This document shows, one piece after another, positions 26,298 through 36,015 of a stretch of DNA of 64,000 bases. Source of the stretch: CALDUY01 sp046350255 (GTDB lineage Bacteria > Planctomycetota > Planctomycetia > Gemmatales > Gemmataceae); NCBI GenBank assembly GCA_046350255.1, contig JAXMAV010000014.1, positions 181,554-245,553 of the forward strand. The letters run 5' to 3'. The notes below the pieces were generated by a model that was not told where the DNA came from, did not search any database, and was given only the letters and a program-made list of their open reading frames with translations. A program made the position numbers and the translations under genes. Numbering within the stretch: position 1 is the first letter of the stretch; the number at the start of each line of letters is the position of its first letter.

Positions 26298-29012
26298 TTA
26301 CAGGTCGCTGCTTTGCACTGAGGCGTTCAGCGCCCGGGTGATGCGATCGCGGCTCTCCTGCAGGTGAGCCCGGGTGGTATCCTCAACCAGCTGGTTGGGG
26401 TTAGCCAGGAGCTTCTCGATCCGGCCGGAGATGTCGCGCAGGTGCAGCCGGGCCAGGCTGCGGGCGTCGGGCGGCGCCTTGCCATCGCGCAGGACCAGCT
26501 GCATCAGATGCTTCAGGTACTCGCGCTGGAGGTTCCGGGTGACGACCGACAGTTCGATTTCCTTCTTGCCGTTCACCGGTCCCAGGGTGGCGGGCCAGAT
26601 GGTGTCCGTTAGCCCGCGGAAGATTTCCGCGATCTTGAATGGCTCGACGCCCGGGTTGCGATCCAGCTTCGCGGCGTTGTTCTGAACGCGAGCCAGCGTG
26701 GCAGCATCCAGCGTGTGCTCGAGCACCACCGCCTGGATCTGCAAGATGCGCTCGTGGACAGGGAACTCGACCGGGGAAGAAATCGTCCGCATGTTGCCCC
26801 AGTGCATCCAGCGATCAGCCGCCAGACGACGGAGAAGCTGGGGTGAGAACTGGAACGGTCGGTCGGTGAGCAGGTTCTCCTGCAGGAACTTGAGCGCCTC
26901 ACGCTGCTGGGCGGGCGGGACGACGACCATGGGATCGCGAGCGCCGGGGTCGCCGGCGTGATCACGATGCATGGAGACGCCGCCGATGAACTTGCTGACC
27001 AGGAAGGCGGCGTTGCCATACTCATTGAGCAAGATGGAGAACGACTGCCGGACTCGCTGGTAACCGTCGCCAGGGGTGGCCCCCTTCTCGCCCAGCTTGG
27101 CCAGCAGCTCGGCCGCCAGGGCGATGCGATCCTGAGCGAACTTCATCGGATCGCGCCCAAGGTCCCACTGGTTGACGAACGGATCGCTGGAGGTGAACAG
27201 GTCCTCGTCGGTGGCGTAATCGTTGCCAGGGGCAGCACACCTCGCCGCGATCTTCTTCAGCTCCTCGTACTCTCCCTCGGTACCGCCCGCCAGAGGCTTG
27301 TAGGCATACTCGATGACCCAGTAGTCGTAGGGGCCGAGTGTGGTGGTGAAGTAGTCGCCCTGCTTGACACCCTTGGGGGCAAGGTTGATGGGGGTGTAAT
27401 CCATGACGCTGCCCACCAGGCCCTTCTCGCGGGTGATGGCGGTGTTGTGCAGGTCCTTGTTGTCGATCATGGTGCTGGCCTTGAAGTTGTGGCGCAGCCC
27501 CAGGGTGTGACCCACCTCGTGCATGGTGGTTTCGCGGATGGCCTGACCGATCAGTTCCTCGGTGAGAATGCTGCTCTGGCCGGGCGGGGCGGCAGCGCCG
27601 TTGTCACGCAGCTGGATGGCAGTCGCCAGCAGGTTCAGCTCGCGCTTCAGGCAGGGGCCGCATTCGCACATACCACTGCGAATCGCGCCCAGCCGGGCCC
27701 GCGCCAGCGGATCTAGCCGTTCGCCTCCCGAGCGATCATCCCAGTTGCCGCTGTGACCTGGCGGCTCCAGGCTCAGCAGGCCCAGTCCGCGCTGCCCCGC
27801 TCGAATGGGGCTCACGTCGTCCATGGCAGCAGTGCCGCCGAAGGCGCTGCCGCTCTGGCGGTAGTAACGCACCATGGAGGCATCGAAGACGATGTCAGCA
27901 TCGAACAGCTCGCCCGTCAGCGGGTTGGCACGCGAGGGCCCCATGGCGTAGCCGCGGTCGTTGGTGATCCAGCGGAAGGTGTTGTAGTTGGAATCCTCGG
28001 GGTCGAACTCCTCGTGCTCCTGCTGGCGCACCTCGATGGCATCGCGGAAGCCGACCTTCGCAAACGCCTTGTTCCACTCGAGGATGCCCTCGCGGACGTA
28101 GCTGCGATACTCGTCCGGCACCGACTTTTCGATCCAGAAGACGATCTTCTTGCGCGGCTGCACGAGGCGGCCACCCTCCTTCCAGGCCGAGCCGTCAGCG
28201 CGTTCCAGCCGCCAGCGATTGACATGGCGTAGGAACGGCGTCGAGCGCGTGTCGTTGGTGTAATCCTTGACAACACTGAGGAAGTGGCCCACGCGATCAT
28301 CAGCCAGGCGCGGCTGATAGCCCGGGTCGGGCAGCTGGCACAGGCCGTAGTGGATGATGACGGTTTTCCCCCGGCCATCGATCACGCCATCGGGGCTGCG
28401 TCCCCCGGCGTAGGTGGCTGCCACCTGCAGTTCGATGTTTCGTGGGAACGCCTTGATGCGGTGCCACGTCGAGCGGCTGGCATCGAAGAAGCCCTGCTTC
28501 AGCTCGGCGAAGTCAGTCATGAAGATGTCGTTGAAGTTGAGCAGCACCGAGTTACGGAACGGGTGCACGCTGACGACGCGCAGCGCCAGCAGGACGCTGT
28601 CGGCGTAGGTGGTTTCGACCGCACGAGCCACCGCCGAGCCGGGCCGAGCGCCGTATCGCACGTTGCGGCGCACCAAAAAGACCTTGTCACCCACCTTGCG
28701 AAACATCAGCACCCACTGCTCGTCGAAATTCAGCGTGTGCCCGCCCTCGCCCAGGCCACGCGCGATGGCGATGGGGCAGAGAAACGGCTGATCGAACTGA
28801 TGCGGCTTGATTTCGGCGAAGACGGTGTCATCTTTCTGGAACAGCTTGAAGAAGCCGTCGTACTCCCGGGCGCCCCGGACGAGTGTATCGAAGTCGGGAT
28901 ACTTCTTGGCCGGTTGCTCGGGCGTTGGTTGGCCGACCGAGCGGCCGCCGTGGCCCATGGTCGTCAGCGCGATCCCGCCGACGAGTAGCAGGAAAACCCA
29001 GTAACGTCGCAT
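26298..29012 (-). CDS. secreted zinc-dependent metalloprotease (DUF5117/DUF5118, metzincin type)
   Basis: This is a 904-aa protein. A signal peptide (YWVFLLLVGGIALTTMG) follows the ATG at 29012. Next come a DUF5118-like segment (FDTLVRGAREYDGFFKLFQK, about residues 40-90), a DUF5117-like domain (about 95-290) and the catalytic domain. The extended zinc motif TTMHEVGHTLGLRHNF near residue 495 gives three His ligands and the catalytic Glu. The frame is open to 29525, but that extension has no family match. A further C-terminal domain of about 350 residues follows. The family is secreted; substrates are unknown. It is divergent from the Ser/Thr kinase gene across 237 bp. Confidence 0.88.
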   Translation of the reverse strand: MRRYWVFLLLVGGIALTTMGHGGRSVGQPTPEQPAKKYPDFDTLVRGAREYDGFFKLFQKDDTVFAEIKPHQFDQPFLCPIAIARGLGEGGHTLNFDEQWVLMFRKVGDKVFLVRRNVRYGARPGSAVARAVETTYADSVLLALRVVSVHPFRNSVLLNFNDIFMTDFAELKQGFFDASRSTWHRIKAFPRNIELQVAATYAGGRSPDGVIDGRGKTVIIHYGLCQLPDPGYQPRLADDRVGHFLSVVKDYTNDTRSTPFLRHVNRWRLERADGSAWKEGGRLVQPRKKIVFWIEKSVPDEYRSYVREGILEWNKAFAKVGFRDAIEVRQQEHEEFDPEDSNYNTFRWITNDRGYAMGPSRANPLTGELFDADIVFDASMVRYYRQSGSAFGGTAAMDDVSPIRAGQRGLGLLSLEPPGHSGNWDDRSGGERLDPLARARLGAIRSGMCECGPCLKRELNLLATAIQLRDNGAAAPPGQSSILTEELIGQAIRETTMHEVGHTLGLRHNFKASTMIDNKDLHNTAITREKGLVGSVMDYTPINLAPKGVKQGDYFTTTLGPYDYWVIEYAYKPLAGGTEGEYEELKKIAARCAAPGNDYATDEDLFTSSDPFVNQWDLGRDPMKFAQDRIALAAELLAKLGEKGATPGDGYQRVRQSFSILLNEYGNAAFLVSKFIGGVSMHRDHAGDPGARDPMVVVPPAQQREALKFLQENLLTDRPFQFSPQLLRRLAADRWMHWGNMRTISSPVEFPVHERILQIQAVVLEHTLDAATLARVQNNAAKLDRNPGVEPFKIAEIFRGLTDTIWPATLGPVNGKKEIELSVVTRNLQREYLKHLMQLVLRDGKAPPDARSLARLHLRDISGRIEKLLANPNQLVEDTTRAHLQESRDRITRALNASVQSSDL

Positions 29013-29249
29013 GGAGGATTGTCCCCTGGTGCGTAAGGGCGAATAGTCAGTGAACCGCCCGCCGGGGAGGGCGCACGGTGAGCGTTCGATGAAGCCATGA
29101 GAGACGTTCACCTTACCTCTGTGTGGAAGGATGAGCAAGCCGGAGTCTCTGGGGGATCCAGGCGACCTCGCGCGGAAGCGCCGAAGATTCCGGGCAACCC
29201 GGTGGCGCGGCGCCTCGTAACCACCCTGACCGCAGGCTAGAATGCAGGT

Positions 29250-30581
29250 ATGTCGCAGCGACCCTTCGAGTTCGACCTGATCGGAAAGACCCTGGCGGGC
29301 AAGTATCACCTCCGCGAGGTGCAAGGCGCCGGCTACTACAGCGTCGTGTTCGTTGCCCATCAACTCTTCTGCAACCGCTTTGTCCGGCCGGTGGCCATCA
29401 AGATCTCGCGGCAAAGCGGCCTGACCGAGGAGACGGCCCCGGCCATCTTCGGCGATGCCATCATCCTGGCGCAGCTGCTGGCCTCCACTGACCACGCCGG
29501 GCGGCGTCACCTGGTGCAGATCCACGACATGGGCCTCTTACCGGAGCTGGACAACCGGGCCTATCTGGTGATGGAGTACGTCGATGGCCAGCCGCTCTTC
29601 CGCCACATGCAGGCGGCGGGCCGCTTCAGCGTCGCCACTGGGCTGCGTTTCTTCAAGCAGATCTGCCAGGCGATGGCACTGGTGCATGCCCAGGGGGCGA
29701 TCCATCGCGATCTCATCCCGGAGAACATCCTGGTCGATCGCCGCGGCGTCGTCCGGGTGGTGGACTTTGGCCTGGCTGCCTACGCCGACCCACGCACCGG
29801 GTTCGTCCCCGGCGCCACCGGCACCTTCGCCTACATGGCCCCCGAGACGCTCCGGGGCAAGTCACTGCCGGCCTCCGACGTGTATAGCCTGGGGCTGGTC
29901 ATGTACCAGCTCTTCACCGGCGGCGGGCCGCACCTCGACGCCTCGTGGGAGGTGGACGAGAAGACCGACCGTAGCGCGGCCAACCTGCGCATCAAGACCG
30001 GGCTGCGCTTCGCGCCGCCGTCCACCGTGCAGAACGAGATCCGCAACGATTATCGCTGGCTGGACGACGTGATTCTGCGCTGTCTGGAGAACGAGCCCGA
30101 ACGGCGCTACGCCGACGCGCAGCAGCTACTGAACGCCCTGGAGGCGGGTGAGGCCGGCGATCCGTTGCCGTCGCTGCCGATGCCCCAGGAGACCGCCGAG
30201 CAGGCCCCCAGCCCACCTCCCTCGCGCCTGGACGAGGAGGAGATCGAGGCGCTGTTCCGTGAGGTGCGCAAGTATCTCGCGGGTCGCGCCTTCGAGCAGG
30301 TCATTGATCGACTGTTGCTGCATCGGCCGGCCGAGTGGGCCGTGGTCGATCCGCTGGGGGCGCGTACCCTGCGCGCGTTGGGCCAGGCCTACCTGGGGCT
30401 GGGCGACCTGATCCAGACGCGCGAGTGCCTGGAGCAGCTGCGCACGGTGCAGCGCCAGCAGAAGCTCCTGCCGCGCAAGGAGTATGCCGCGGCCCTTTCG
30501 GACCTCTATCGGTGCTACCAACGGCTGGGCCTGCCCGAGCAGGCGCAGGCCTGCCAGGACGAGGCGCGCCAGCAGCTTTGA
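29250..30581 (+). CDS. Ser/Thr protein kinase with atypical catalytic loop
   Basis: This is a 443-aa Hanks-type kinase. The N-lobe has a Gly loop (VQGAGYYSVVFVA), the ATP-binding Lys in VAIKIS, and a hinge at VMEYVDG. The catalytic loop at 29703-29726 reads HRDLIPEN, where nearly all active kinases have HRDLKPEN, so the conserved Lys is Ile. The DFGLA metal motif and YMAPE are normal. The C-terminal 130 residues are TPR-like helices (LGARTLRALGQAYLGLGDLI). No transmembrane helix is seen. It is followed after 12 bp by a large TPR-like gene. TAGAAT at 29238-29243 lies only 7 nt before the ATG, so a leaderless transcript is conceivable. Confidence 0.88.
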   Translation: MSQRPFEFDLIGKTLAGKYHLREVQGAGYYSVVFVAHQLFCNRFVRPVAIKISRQSGLTEETAPAIFGDAIILAQLLASTDHAGRRHLVQIHDMGLLPELDNRAYLVMEYVDGQPLFRHMQAAGRFSVATGLRFFKQICQAMALVHAQGAIHRDLIPENILVDRRGVVRVVDFGLAAYADPRTGFVPGATGTFAYMAPETLRGKSLPASDVYSLGLVMYQLFTGGGPHLDASWEVDEKTDRSAANLRIKTGLRFAPPSTVQNEIRNDYRWLDDVILRCLENEPERRYADAQQLLNALEAGEAGDPLPSLPMPQETAEQAPSPPPSRLDEEEIEALFREVRKYLAGRAFEQVIDRLLLHRPAEWAVVDPLGARTLRALGQAYLGLGDLIQTRECLEQLRTVQRQQKLLPRKEYAAALSDLYRCYQRLGLPEQAQACQDEARQQL

Positions 30582-30593
30582 GGGAGGCCGACC

Positions 30594-33164
30594 ATGTATG
30601 ATCCAGCGGAAAAGATCCGCCTGGCGGGCCGCCCCCTTCTCTCGCCTCCGTCCACTGGCGCTGCAGGCAACCTGCGTCTCGCGCTCGACGTGGTCCAGCA
30701 GGTGCTGACGGAGTATGTCCCCGAGCTTGTGTGGGAACCGGCCGAGCTGCGCGCCGCCCTGGCCGCCCGGCAAGCCGATGTCGCCCTCGAGGCCGAGCGC
30801 CTGTTCGCTCTGGGCTGGCTGGCCTGGCTCGATGGCGACTGGACCACTGCCGAAACACACCTGGCCGCCGCCGCCAGCCTCACCGAGCCGTATCCGCAGA
30901 CCGCCTACTGGCTGGCGCGCATGCGAGTGTTGCTCGGGCACGACCAGCCCCTGTCCTGTTTCGAGGGACTGTTGCGCAAGCTCGCCGGCTCTCCGCAGGC
31001 GACCACCTGGTACGTCGATCTGCTGGCGCGCTCGGGCCGCGCCGACCGCGCGGAGCAGGTCTGGAAGTCGATCCGCGGCAGCAAGCGCATGGCCGGGTGC
31101 CCCGATGCGCCGCTGGTCGAGGCACGCTACCTGCTGCGTAAAGCCGATCTCGACGGGGCCCTCGCCCTCCTGCAGGAGGCACGTCCCGGCAGCGGAGTGC
31201 TGCAGGTCGAACGGCACCTGTTGCTGGCGTGGATGCTGGCGGAGCGCGGCCAGGGAGAGCAGGCCCTGCAGGCGCTGGCCAAGGCGGAGGCAGGCCCGTA
31301 TCCCCGGGCGGTCCTGGCGCGGTGGCGGCAGCACATTCACCAGCGGTGGACGGGCCGGCTGATCGAGCGTTTCCGCCGGCGCGCCAGCACTCCTGGGGAA
31401 TTCCTCGCCGCTGTTGGCGCTGAGTTCCCCGGGGAACCACCCGATGCGTTGCGTCCGTATGTTCACCTGGCCCAGCTGGCCGCTGGCGCGGAGGTGCCGG
31501 GGGCGAACCTTGCTCCGGAGATGCGGCGGAACCTGCTGCGGCTGACGCTGGCGCAGATCGACGATGCCTCCCTCCTGGCCGAGGGGGCGGCCGACTCCAC
31601 GGACGACCTGGCCCAGGCCTGCGCCCTGAAGCTCTGGCACCTCGCGCTGCATCGCGGCGATCGTCCCCTTCTCACTTCCTGTGCGGGTGCGATCGATCCG
31701 GATGCGCTCCACGAAGCCCAACTATTGCTCGACCCGGACAGCAGCGGCGAGGCACTCTGCGCCCTCCTGGCCAGTGGCGATGCGCATGCGCGAGGCTGCC
31801 TGCAAGCCGTGGTTCTGGTCGAGGCCATCCGCAGCGGGAACGTTGAGAAGGTGGCAGCACAGCTCGAGCAGCGCGACCACTGGCAGGGGTTCGAAGCCGG
31901 CCCACCGCGCTTCGCGCTGGCGGCCCTGGTCCGGATGGTACAGGCACGCTCCACCCACCAGGCCTGGCCGCGCGCGCTGCCGGCCTGGCTGAAGCTCTGG
32001 CCGGCCGAGGTGCTGGGTGAGGCGGGGGCAATGCTAGCCAGCCTGGCTGGTCTGTCGGCAGCGGTGCTCGAAGCGCCACCGGGAGTGGATGCGGCCGCCT
32101 GGCACGCCCATCAGGCGGCCCGAGCGCTACTGCGCGAGCAACCCGAAGCGGCCCGCGTTCATCTGCAGGCGTTGCCTGGGAATGAATCGTTGCGCGCCGA
32201 GGTGGAGCGCCTCGCTGCGGCCCAGCGTCTGGCCGAGGCGGTCCGGCATCCCCACCCGCCGGCGCTGGCCGATTTGGTGGCCCTGCTCGAACAGATCCCG
32301 GGAGGCTCGGAGGTGCTGACAGCTCCGCCCGCTGCGGTGACCGAGAGGCTGGCGCGGCTGGCCGACCGTCCAGGTGTTCCGCCGCGGCTGCTGCATCACC
32401 TGGCGCTCCTCGAGATGCGCCTGGCCGAGCAGTTCGCCGGGCGCGATCCTCTGCTGGCGACATTGCACGCTCGCCGCGCCTGGCTCTGCTGGTTCGGCCT
32501 GTTTTCCTCTCCGGAAACTCCTCCACCCGAGGCGCGCGGCCTGCTCGTCGAACATCTGATCGGCTGGCACGCGCGCTGCATCAACGATCACCTGAGCCGG
32601 GACGAGAGCGAGGCCGCCCGGTCGCACTGGCAACTGGTCGGGCAACTCCCTGCCCTGGCCCGGCCGCGCGTGCCGGACCTGGTGCCAGATCTGGAGACGG
32701 CCGGGACCCGCTTCCGCGATGGGCTGGCCACCAGCTATCTGCTCACCGTCCGTGAGGCGATGCGCTTCGGCGACATTCCGGAGGGCTGGAGGGCGGATTA
32801 TCCGCGCGGTCTGGCCCTGCTGCAGCGGTTGCTCGCCATCGATCCGGACAATGTTCGCCTCCTGACGGCCCACGTCGAAACCTGCCATGGCTGGTTTTTC
32901 GACCTGTATCAGCTGGGTGATGAGCGCATCTACGATGAAGTGGAGCGCCAAACTCCCCGGGCCGTCCATCTGGCCGAACTGACGGGCGGAGAGGCCGGCC
33001 CCGTGACAACGCGGGCCGCGCTGGCCGAGTTCTGGAAGTTTCGCGGCTTCGTGGCGCGGAGTCGGCCCGAGAAGGTCGAGCTGTACCGCGAGGCGCTGCG
33101 GCTGGATCCGGGGAACAGTAACGTGCGCGACCTGCTCGCCGAAATGGAGACTTCTTCGTCATGA
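30594..33164 (+). CDS. large TPR-like helical protein of unknown function
   Basis: This 856-aa protein is Ala/Leu/Arg-rich and built of helical repeats. TPR-like stretches include LFALGWLAWLDGDWTTAETH (about residues 65-90), YLLRKADLDGALALLQEA (about 180) and a last unit ending LYREALRLDPGNSNVRDLLA. No signal peptide, membrane helix or catalytic motif is seen. It has a GGAGG ribosome site, starts 12 bp after the kinase and overlaps the next gene by an ATGA, so the three are an operon. It is a plausible scaffold for, or substrate of, the kinase. Confidence 0.78.
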   Translation: MYDPAEKIRLAGRPLLSPPSTGAAGNLRLALDVVQQVLTEYVPELVWEPAELRAALAARQADVALEAERLFALGWLAWLDGDWTTAETHLAAAASLTEPYPQTAYWLARMRVLLGHDQPLSCFEGLLRKLAGSPQATTWYVDLLARSGRADRAEQVWKSIRGSKRMAGCPDAPLVEARYLLRKADLDGALALLQEARPGSGVLQVERHLLLAWMLAERGQGEQALQALAKAEAGPYPRAVLARWRQHIHQRWTGRLIERFRRRASTPGEFLAAVGAEFPGEPPDALRPYVHLAQLAAGAEVPGANLAPEMRRNLLRLTLAQIDDASLLAEGAADSTDDLAQACALKLWHLALHRGDRPLLTSCAGAIDPDALHEAQLLLDPDSSGEALCALLASGDAHARGCLQAVVLVEAIRSGNVEKVAAQLEQRDHWQGFEAGPPRFALAALVRMVQARSTHQAWPRALPAWLKLWPAEVLGEAGAMLASLAGLSAAVLEAPPGVDAAAWHAHQAARALLREQPEAARVHLQALPGNESLRAEVERLAAAQRLAEAVRHPHPPALADLVALLEQIPGGSEVLTAPPAAVTERLARLADRPGVPPRLLHHLALLEMRLAEQFAGRDPLLATLHARRAWLCWFGLFSSPETPPPEARGLLVEHLIGWHARCINDHLSRDESEAARSHWQLVGQLPALARPRVPDLVPDLETAGTRFRDGLATSYLLTVREAMRFGDIPEGWRADYPRGLALLQRLLAIDPDNVRLLTAHVETCHGWFFDLYQLGDERIYDEVERQTPRAVHLAELTGGEAGPVTTRAALAEFWKFRGFVARSRPEKVELYREALRLDPGNSNVRDLLAEMETSSS

Positions 33165-33598
33165 TGGAACAGCCGTTCGAGGTGCTGCGCCTGCCGCCCA
33201 CCGCCACGGCCGAGCAGGCGGTGCGTCAGGCCGCCCGGTTGACCCAGCTGGCGCCCGACGAGGCGACGCGCAACCGAGTGCGTCAGGCGATTCAGCAGCT
33301 GATGGCCAGCCCCCAGGCGTGGACGCTGGCGTCGCTTCTAGCGCATCCGTTGCCACAGTATGAACGTCCCGAAGTGGAGCGATTCGTCGCCCAGCATCGC
33401 CGGCCACCCGCTGGCCTGGCCGCCGCGCCACTGCCGGAGGTGGACTGGGAGGAACTCCGCGCAATGCGGCTGGACTGGCTGGAAAGCAGTCGGCCCCTGC
33501 CGACGCTGCCCCTGGAGCCACTGCCAAACGGCGAGGTGCAAGATGCACCTGCCGAGAACACCGCCTGGCCACGATTGGTGGATCAACCCGGGGCGTGA
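33161..33598 (+). CDS. small protein with J-domain-like N-terminus lacking HPD
   Basis: This is a 145-aa protein whose ATG overlaps the upstream stop (ATGA). The first 45 residues (PFEVLRLPPTATAEQAVRQA, then ...RVRQAIQQLM) look like helices I and III of a J-domain, with the 'LGLPP.AT' style opening. The HPD tripeptide needed to stimulate Hsp70 ATPase is absent. The C-terminal half is Pro- and Trp-containing and probably disordered. It is the third gene of the kinase operon; function is unknown and the J-like assignment is tentative. Confidence 0.65.
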   Translation: MMEQPFEVLRLPPTATAEQAVRQAARLTQLAPDEATRNRVRQAIQQLMASPQAWTLASLLAHPLPQYERPEVERFVAQHRRPPAGLAAAPLPEVDWEELRAMRLDWLESSRPLPTLPLEPLPNGEVQDAPAENTAWPRLVDQPGA

Positions 33599-33611
33599 CG
33601 GCGCGCGGAAA

Positions 33612-33639
33612 CGCCCGACCCGGAGGAGCGAGTCGGGCG
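33612..33639. terminator. bidirectional terminator-like hairpin
   Basis: CGCCCGAC (33612-33619) and GTCGGGCG (33632-33639) form a perfect 8-bp stem around a 12-nt loop. It is placed in the 51-bp gap between the converging kinase operon and PQQ-propeller operon. Confidence 0.5.
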
Positions 33640-33649
33640 CGGAGGAAGG

Positions 33650-34849
33650 TTACTTCTTCGGTCCGATGCAGTAGAGATACTTGTCGGAGCGGAGATAGAG
33701 GCAACCGTTGGCCACCGCCGGGGTGGTGATGATGGTGTCATCGAGGTCGTTGCGAGCGATGACGCGCGGCTTCTCGCCCAGCTCGACGACGAAGGTACGT
33801 CCCTTGCGGTTGACGGCGTAGAGCTTGCCGTCGGCCACGATGGGTGACCCGTCGAACGGCCCCTCGATGCGCTGCCGCCAGGCCTCCTTGCCATCACGAG
33901 CCGACAGGGCGACGACGGCCGCCCCGGTCACGCCGTAGAGGAAGCCTTTGTGGTAGACCGGGGAAGCAAAGCCGCCGGCGATGGCGCCGCCTTCCCACAC
34001 TGTCTCGGGCTCGCTGCGATCCTGCAGGGGGCGGACCGCCTTGACCTCCTGGCCGGTGAGGAAGACCAGGCCCTCGCCGTGCACAGGGGAGGGAATGGTG
34101 GACCAGTTACCCTTGACCGACCAGCGCGTCTTGCCGGTGTCCGGGTCGAGGGCGGCTGCCTCGCTGGCGTTCTGGAAGAGGACCAGCCCGCCCGGGATGG
34201 GGAAGGGCGAGGTCCAGTTGATGGCGTTGGGACGCTTCAGCTTCCACAGGTTCTTGCCGGTCTTGCGATCAAGGCCGGCGATGAACGAGTCGGCCGCGTT
34301 CTCCATCGGCAGCAGAATCACGTTGCCCAGCAGCGTGGGCGACGAGGCCATGCCCACCTGGTTGGAGACGTTGGGATAATCGCCGACGATGGAGCGATAC
34401 CACAACAGGTTGCCGGCACGGTCGAGAGCGGCCATGTCGCCGGTGGCGAAGAGGCAGAAGACCTCCTTGCCGTCGGTCACCGGGGTGGGGGCGGCCATGT
34501 TCGTCATCGGGTGGCAGCCGGTGTTGCCGGTCGCGGTGAACTGGCGCTCCCAGAGCTTCTTACCGGTGGCTTCCTCGAAGCAGAGGACGTGCAGGCGTGT
34601 TTCGCGATAGCCCGAGCAGGCGGTCACGTAGATACGTCCGTCGGCGATGACCGGGTTGGAAAGTCCCCGGCCAGGCAGGGCCACCTTGTAGCGAATCCCC
34701 TCGTCCTTGCTCCACTTCGTGGGCAAGCCGGTCTCTTCCGAGACACCCGTGCCGTTGCTGCCGCGAAATCCCGTCCAGGGAGTGCCGGCCTGCCCGGCCA
34801 TCGCACTGACCAGGACGATCAGACTGGCCATCGAAATATAGCGCTGCAT
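33650..34849 (-). CDS. secreted PQQ-binding-like beta-propeller protein
   Basis: This 399-aa protein has a signal peptide (MQRYISMASLIVLVSAMAGQ) and an eight-blade-type repeat pattern of the BamB/PQQ-like fold, for example 'CFEEATGKKLWERQF', 'GLDRKTGKNLWKLKR' and 'ALSARDGKEAWRQRI'. The opening (TPWTGFRGSNGTGVSEETGL) is typical of planctomycete members, which are usually periplasmic with no proven cofactor. Its ATG overlaps the stop of the upstream HEAT-like gene (TGATG), so the pair is translated from one message. Confidence 0.88.
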   Translation of the reverse strand: MQRYISMASLIVLVSAMAGQAGTPWTGFRGSNGTGVSEETGLPTKWSKDEGIRYKVALPGRGLSNPVIADGRIYVTACSGYRETRLHVLCFEEATGKKLWERQFTATGNTGCHPMTNMAAPTPVTDGKEVFCLFATGDMAALDRAGNLLWYRSIVGDYPNVSNQVGMASSPTLLGNVILLPMENAADSFIAGLDRKTGKNLWKLKRPNAINWTSPFPIPGGLVLFQNASEAAALDPDTGKTRWSVKGNWSTIPSPVHGEGLVFLTGQEVKAVRPLQDRSEPETVWEGGAIAGGFASPVYHKGFLYGVTGAAVVALSARDGKEAWRQRIEGPFDGSPIVADGKLYAVNRKGRTFVVELGEKPRVIARNDLDDTIITTPAVANGCLYLRSDKYLYCIGPKK

Positions 34850-36015
34850 CACTTCTCCTCCCTGGCGGCGGGGCCCTTCTGCTTGATCTCCTCGAACGGC
34901 ACGCGCGCTCCGACCCGGTCGGTGATCCGACACTGGAAGCGCCATTCCTGGGCCCACTTCTCCTTCTGCTCGTTCTGACAAACCTTGAGCAGGAGGGTGT
35001 TCTTGCCCTTTTTCAGCATGGCACGAGCCGTGTACTGATCGACCCGCATCCCGTGATGATACTCTTCGAGGCCGAACACCTGGCGGTCGTTGACGAAGAC
35101 CTTCAGACCGTTGATGCAGCCGATGCGCAGCTCGACCTCGCGCTCCTCGGGGGAATCGACGACGGCGTAAGCGTAGGCGATGGTGCCCTTGAGGTTACCC
35201 AGTGCCTTGTTCAGATCGACGATGCCCATGGGGTCGGCCGAGGTGTGCTCGACCCAACGGGCCGGTTTGTCCTCGGCTCCCTTGTAGGTGGCGTGCAGGT
35301 CGATCCCCTTCTCGGGCGGGTAGGCCACGTCCCAGCCCGTCCCCTTGCGATGGTCGAACGGGGTGATGAGCCACCAGGTGCGCACGAAGCCGTGATGCTT
35401 GGCAAGGTCGGTCTTGACGCCCATTTCGTCGAGCGCCTTGGCGATGGCTTCCACCTGGTCGGGATCGCAAGCGCCGGTCAGCGCCTTCTGGTAGGCGGCC
35501 TTCGCGGTGGACGTATCCTTCTTCATCTTCGCGGCTTCGCCTTCCTTCACCAGTCGTTCGACGGCCTCGCGGCGCAGCTCTGCGGAGGGATCCTTCAGCA
35601 TGGTGGGCAACAGGCGGTCGGCCGCCGTGGGGTCGAGCTTGACCAGCCACTCGTAGGCCACGCGGCGGGCGCTGCTCGGCTTTTTCAGATCAGCCAGGAA
35701 CGTGGCGAGGAGTTCCTTTGACAGCTTGCCGTCGGCCTGAGCCTTCTCGGCGATGGCATCGACGGCGGGTCGAAGCCAGTTGGAGACGGTCAGGTTGTCT
35801 TCGTCGAAGGCTGACAGCACCGGCAGCAGTGCGCTGGGCCCCTGGTTCACCAGCGCCTTCCAGGCGCGAGCGGCCTCGGGATTGCCGGCTCCTTCTCGGC
35901 CCACTTTCTTGATCGTCTGGAGTAGCGTGGCGACGTCCGAACGGGGTTCGGCATCTGCCAGCAGCACTCCTGTCGCCAGGGTAAGTATCACCCCAGCGCA
36001 ACACCATCGGCCCAT
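34849..36015 (-). CDS. secreted HEAT-like / jelly-roll protein of unknown function
   Basis: This 388-aa protein starts at 36015 behind GAGGAGG and has a signal peptide (CCAGVILTLATGVLLADA). Residues about 25-200 are helical with HEAT-like character (AADRLLPTMLKDPSAELRRE). Residues about 210-375 look like a beta jelly roll as found in glycoside-hydrolase accessory domains (VELRIGCINGLKVFVNDRQV, then KGKNTLLLKVCQNE). No catalytic centre is recognised. It forms an operon with the following PQQ-propeller gene through a TGATG overlap and may hand it a ligand or partner; that is inference. Confidence 0.75.
   Translation of the reverse strand: MGRWCCAGVILTLATGVLLADAEPRSDVATLLQTIKKVGREGAGNPEAARAWKALVNQGPSALLPVLSAFDEDNLTVSNWLRPAVDAIAEKAQADGKLSKELLATFLADLKKPSSARRVAYEWLVKLDPTAADRLLPTMLKDPSAELRREAVERLVKEGEAAKMKKDTSTAKAAYQKALTGACDPDQVEAIAKALDEMGVKTDLAKHHGFVRTWWLITPFDHRKGTGWDVAYPPEKGIDLHATYKGAEDKPARWVEHTSADPMGIVDLNKALGNLKGTIAYAYAVVDSPEEREVELRIGCINGLKVFVNDRQVFGLEEYHHGMRVDQYTARAMLKKGKNTLLLKVCQNEQKEKWAQEWRFQCRITDRVGARVPFEEIKQKGPAAREEK

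Noticed and set aside
31880..31905. GGTTCGAAGCC resembling a tRNA T-loop
   Set aside because: It is inside the large TPR-like coding region, with no cloverleaf around it.
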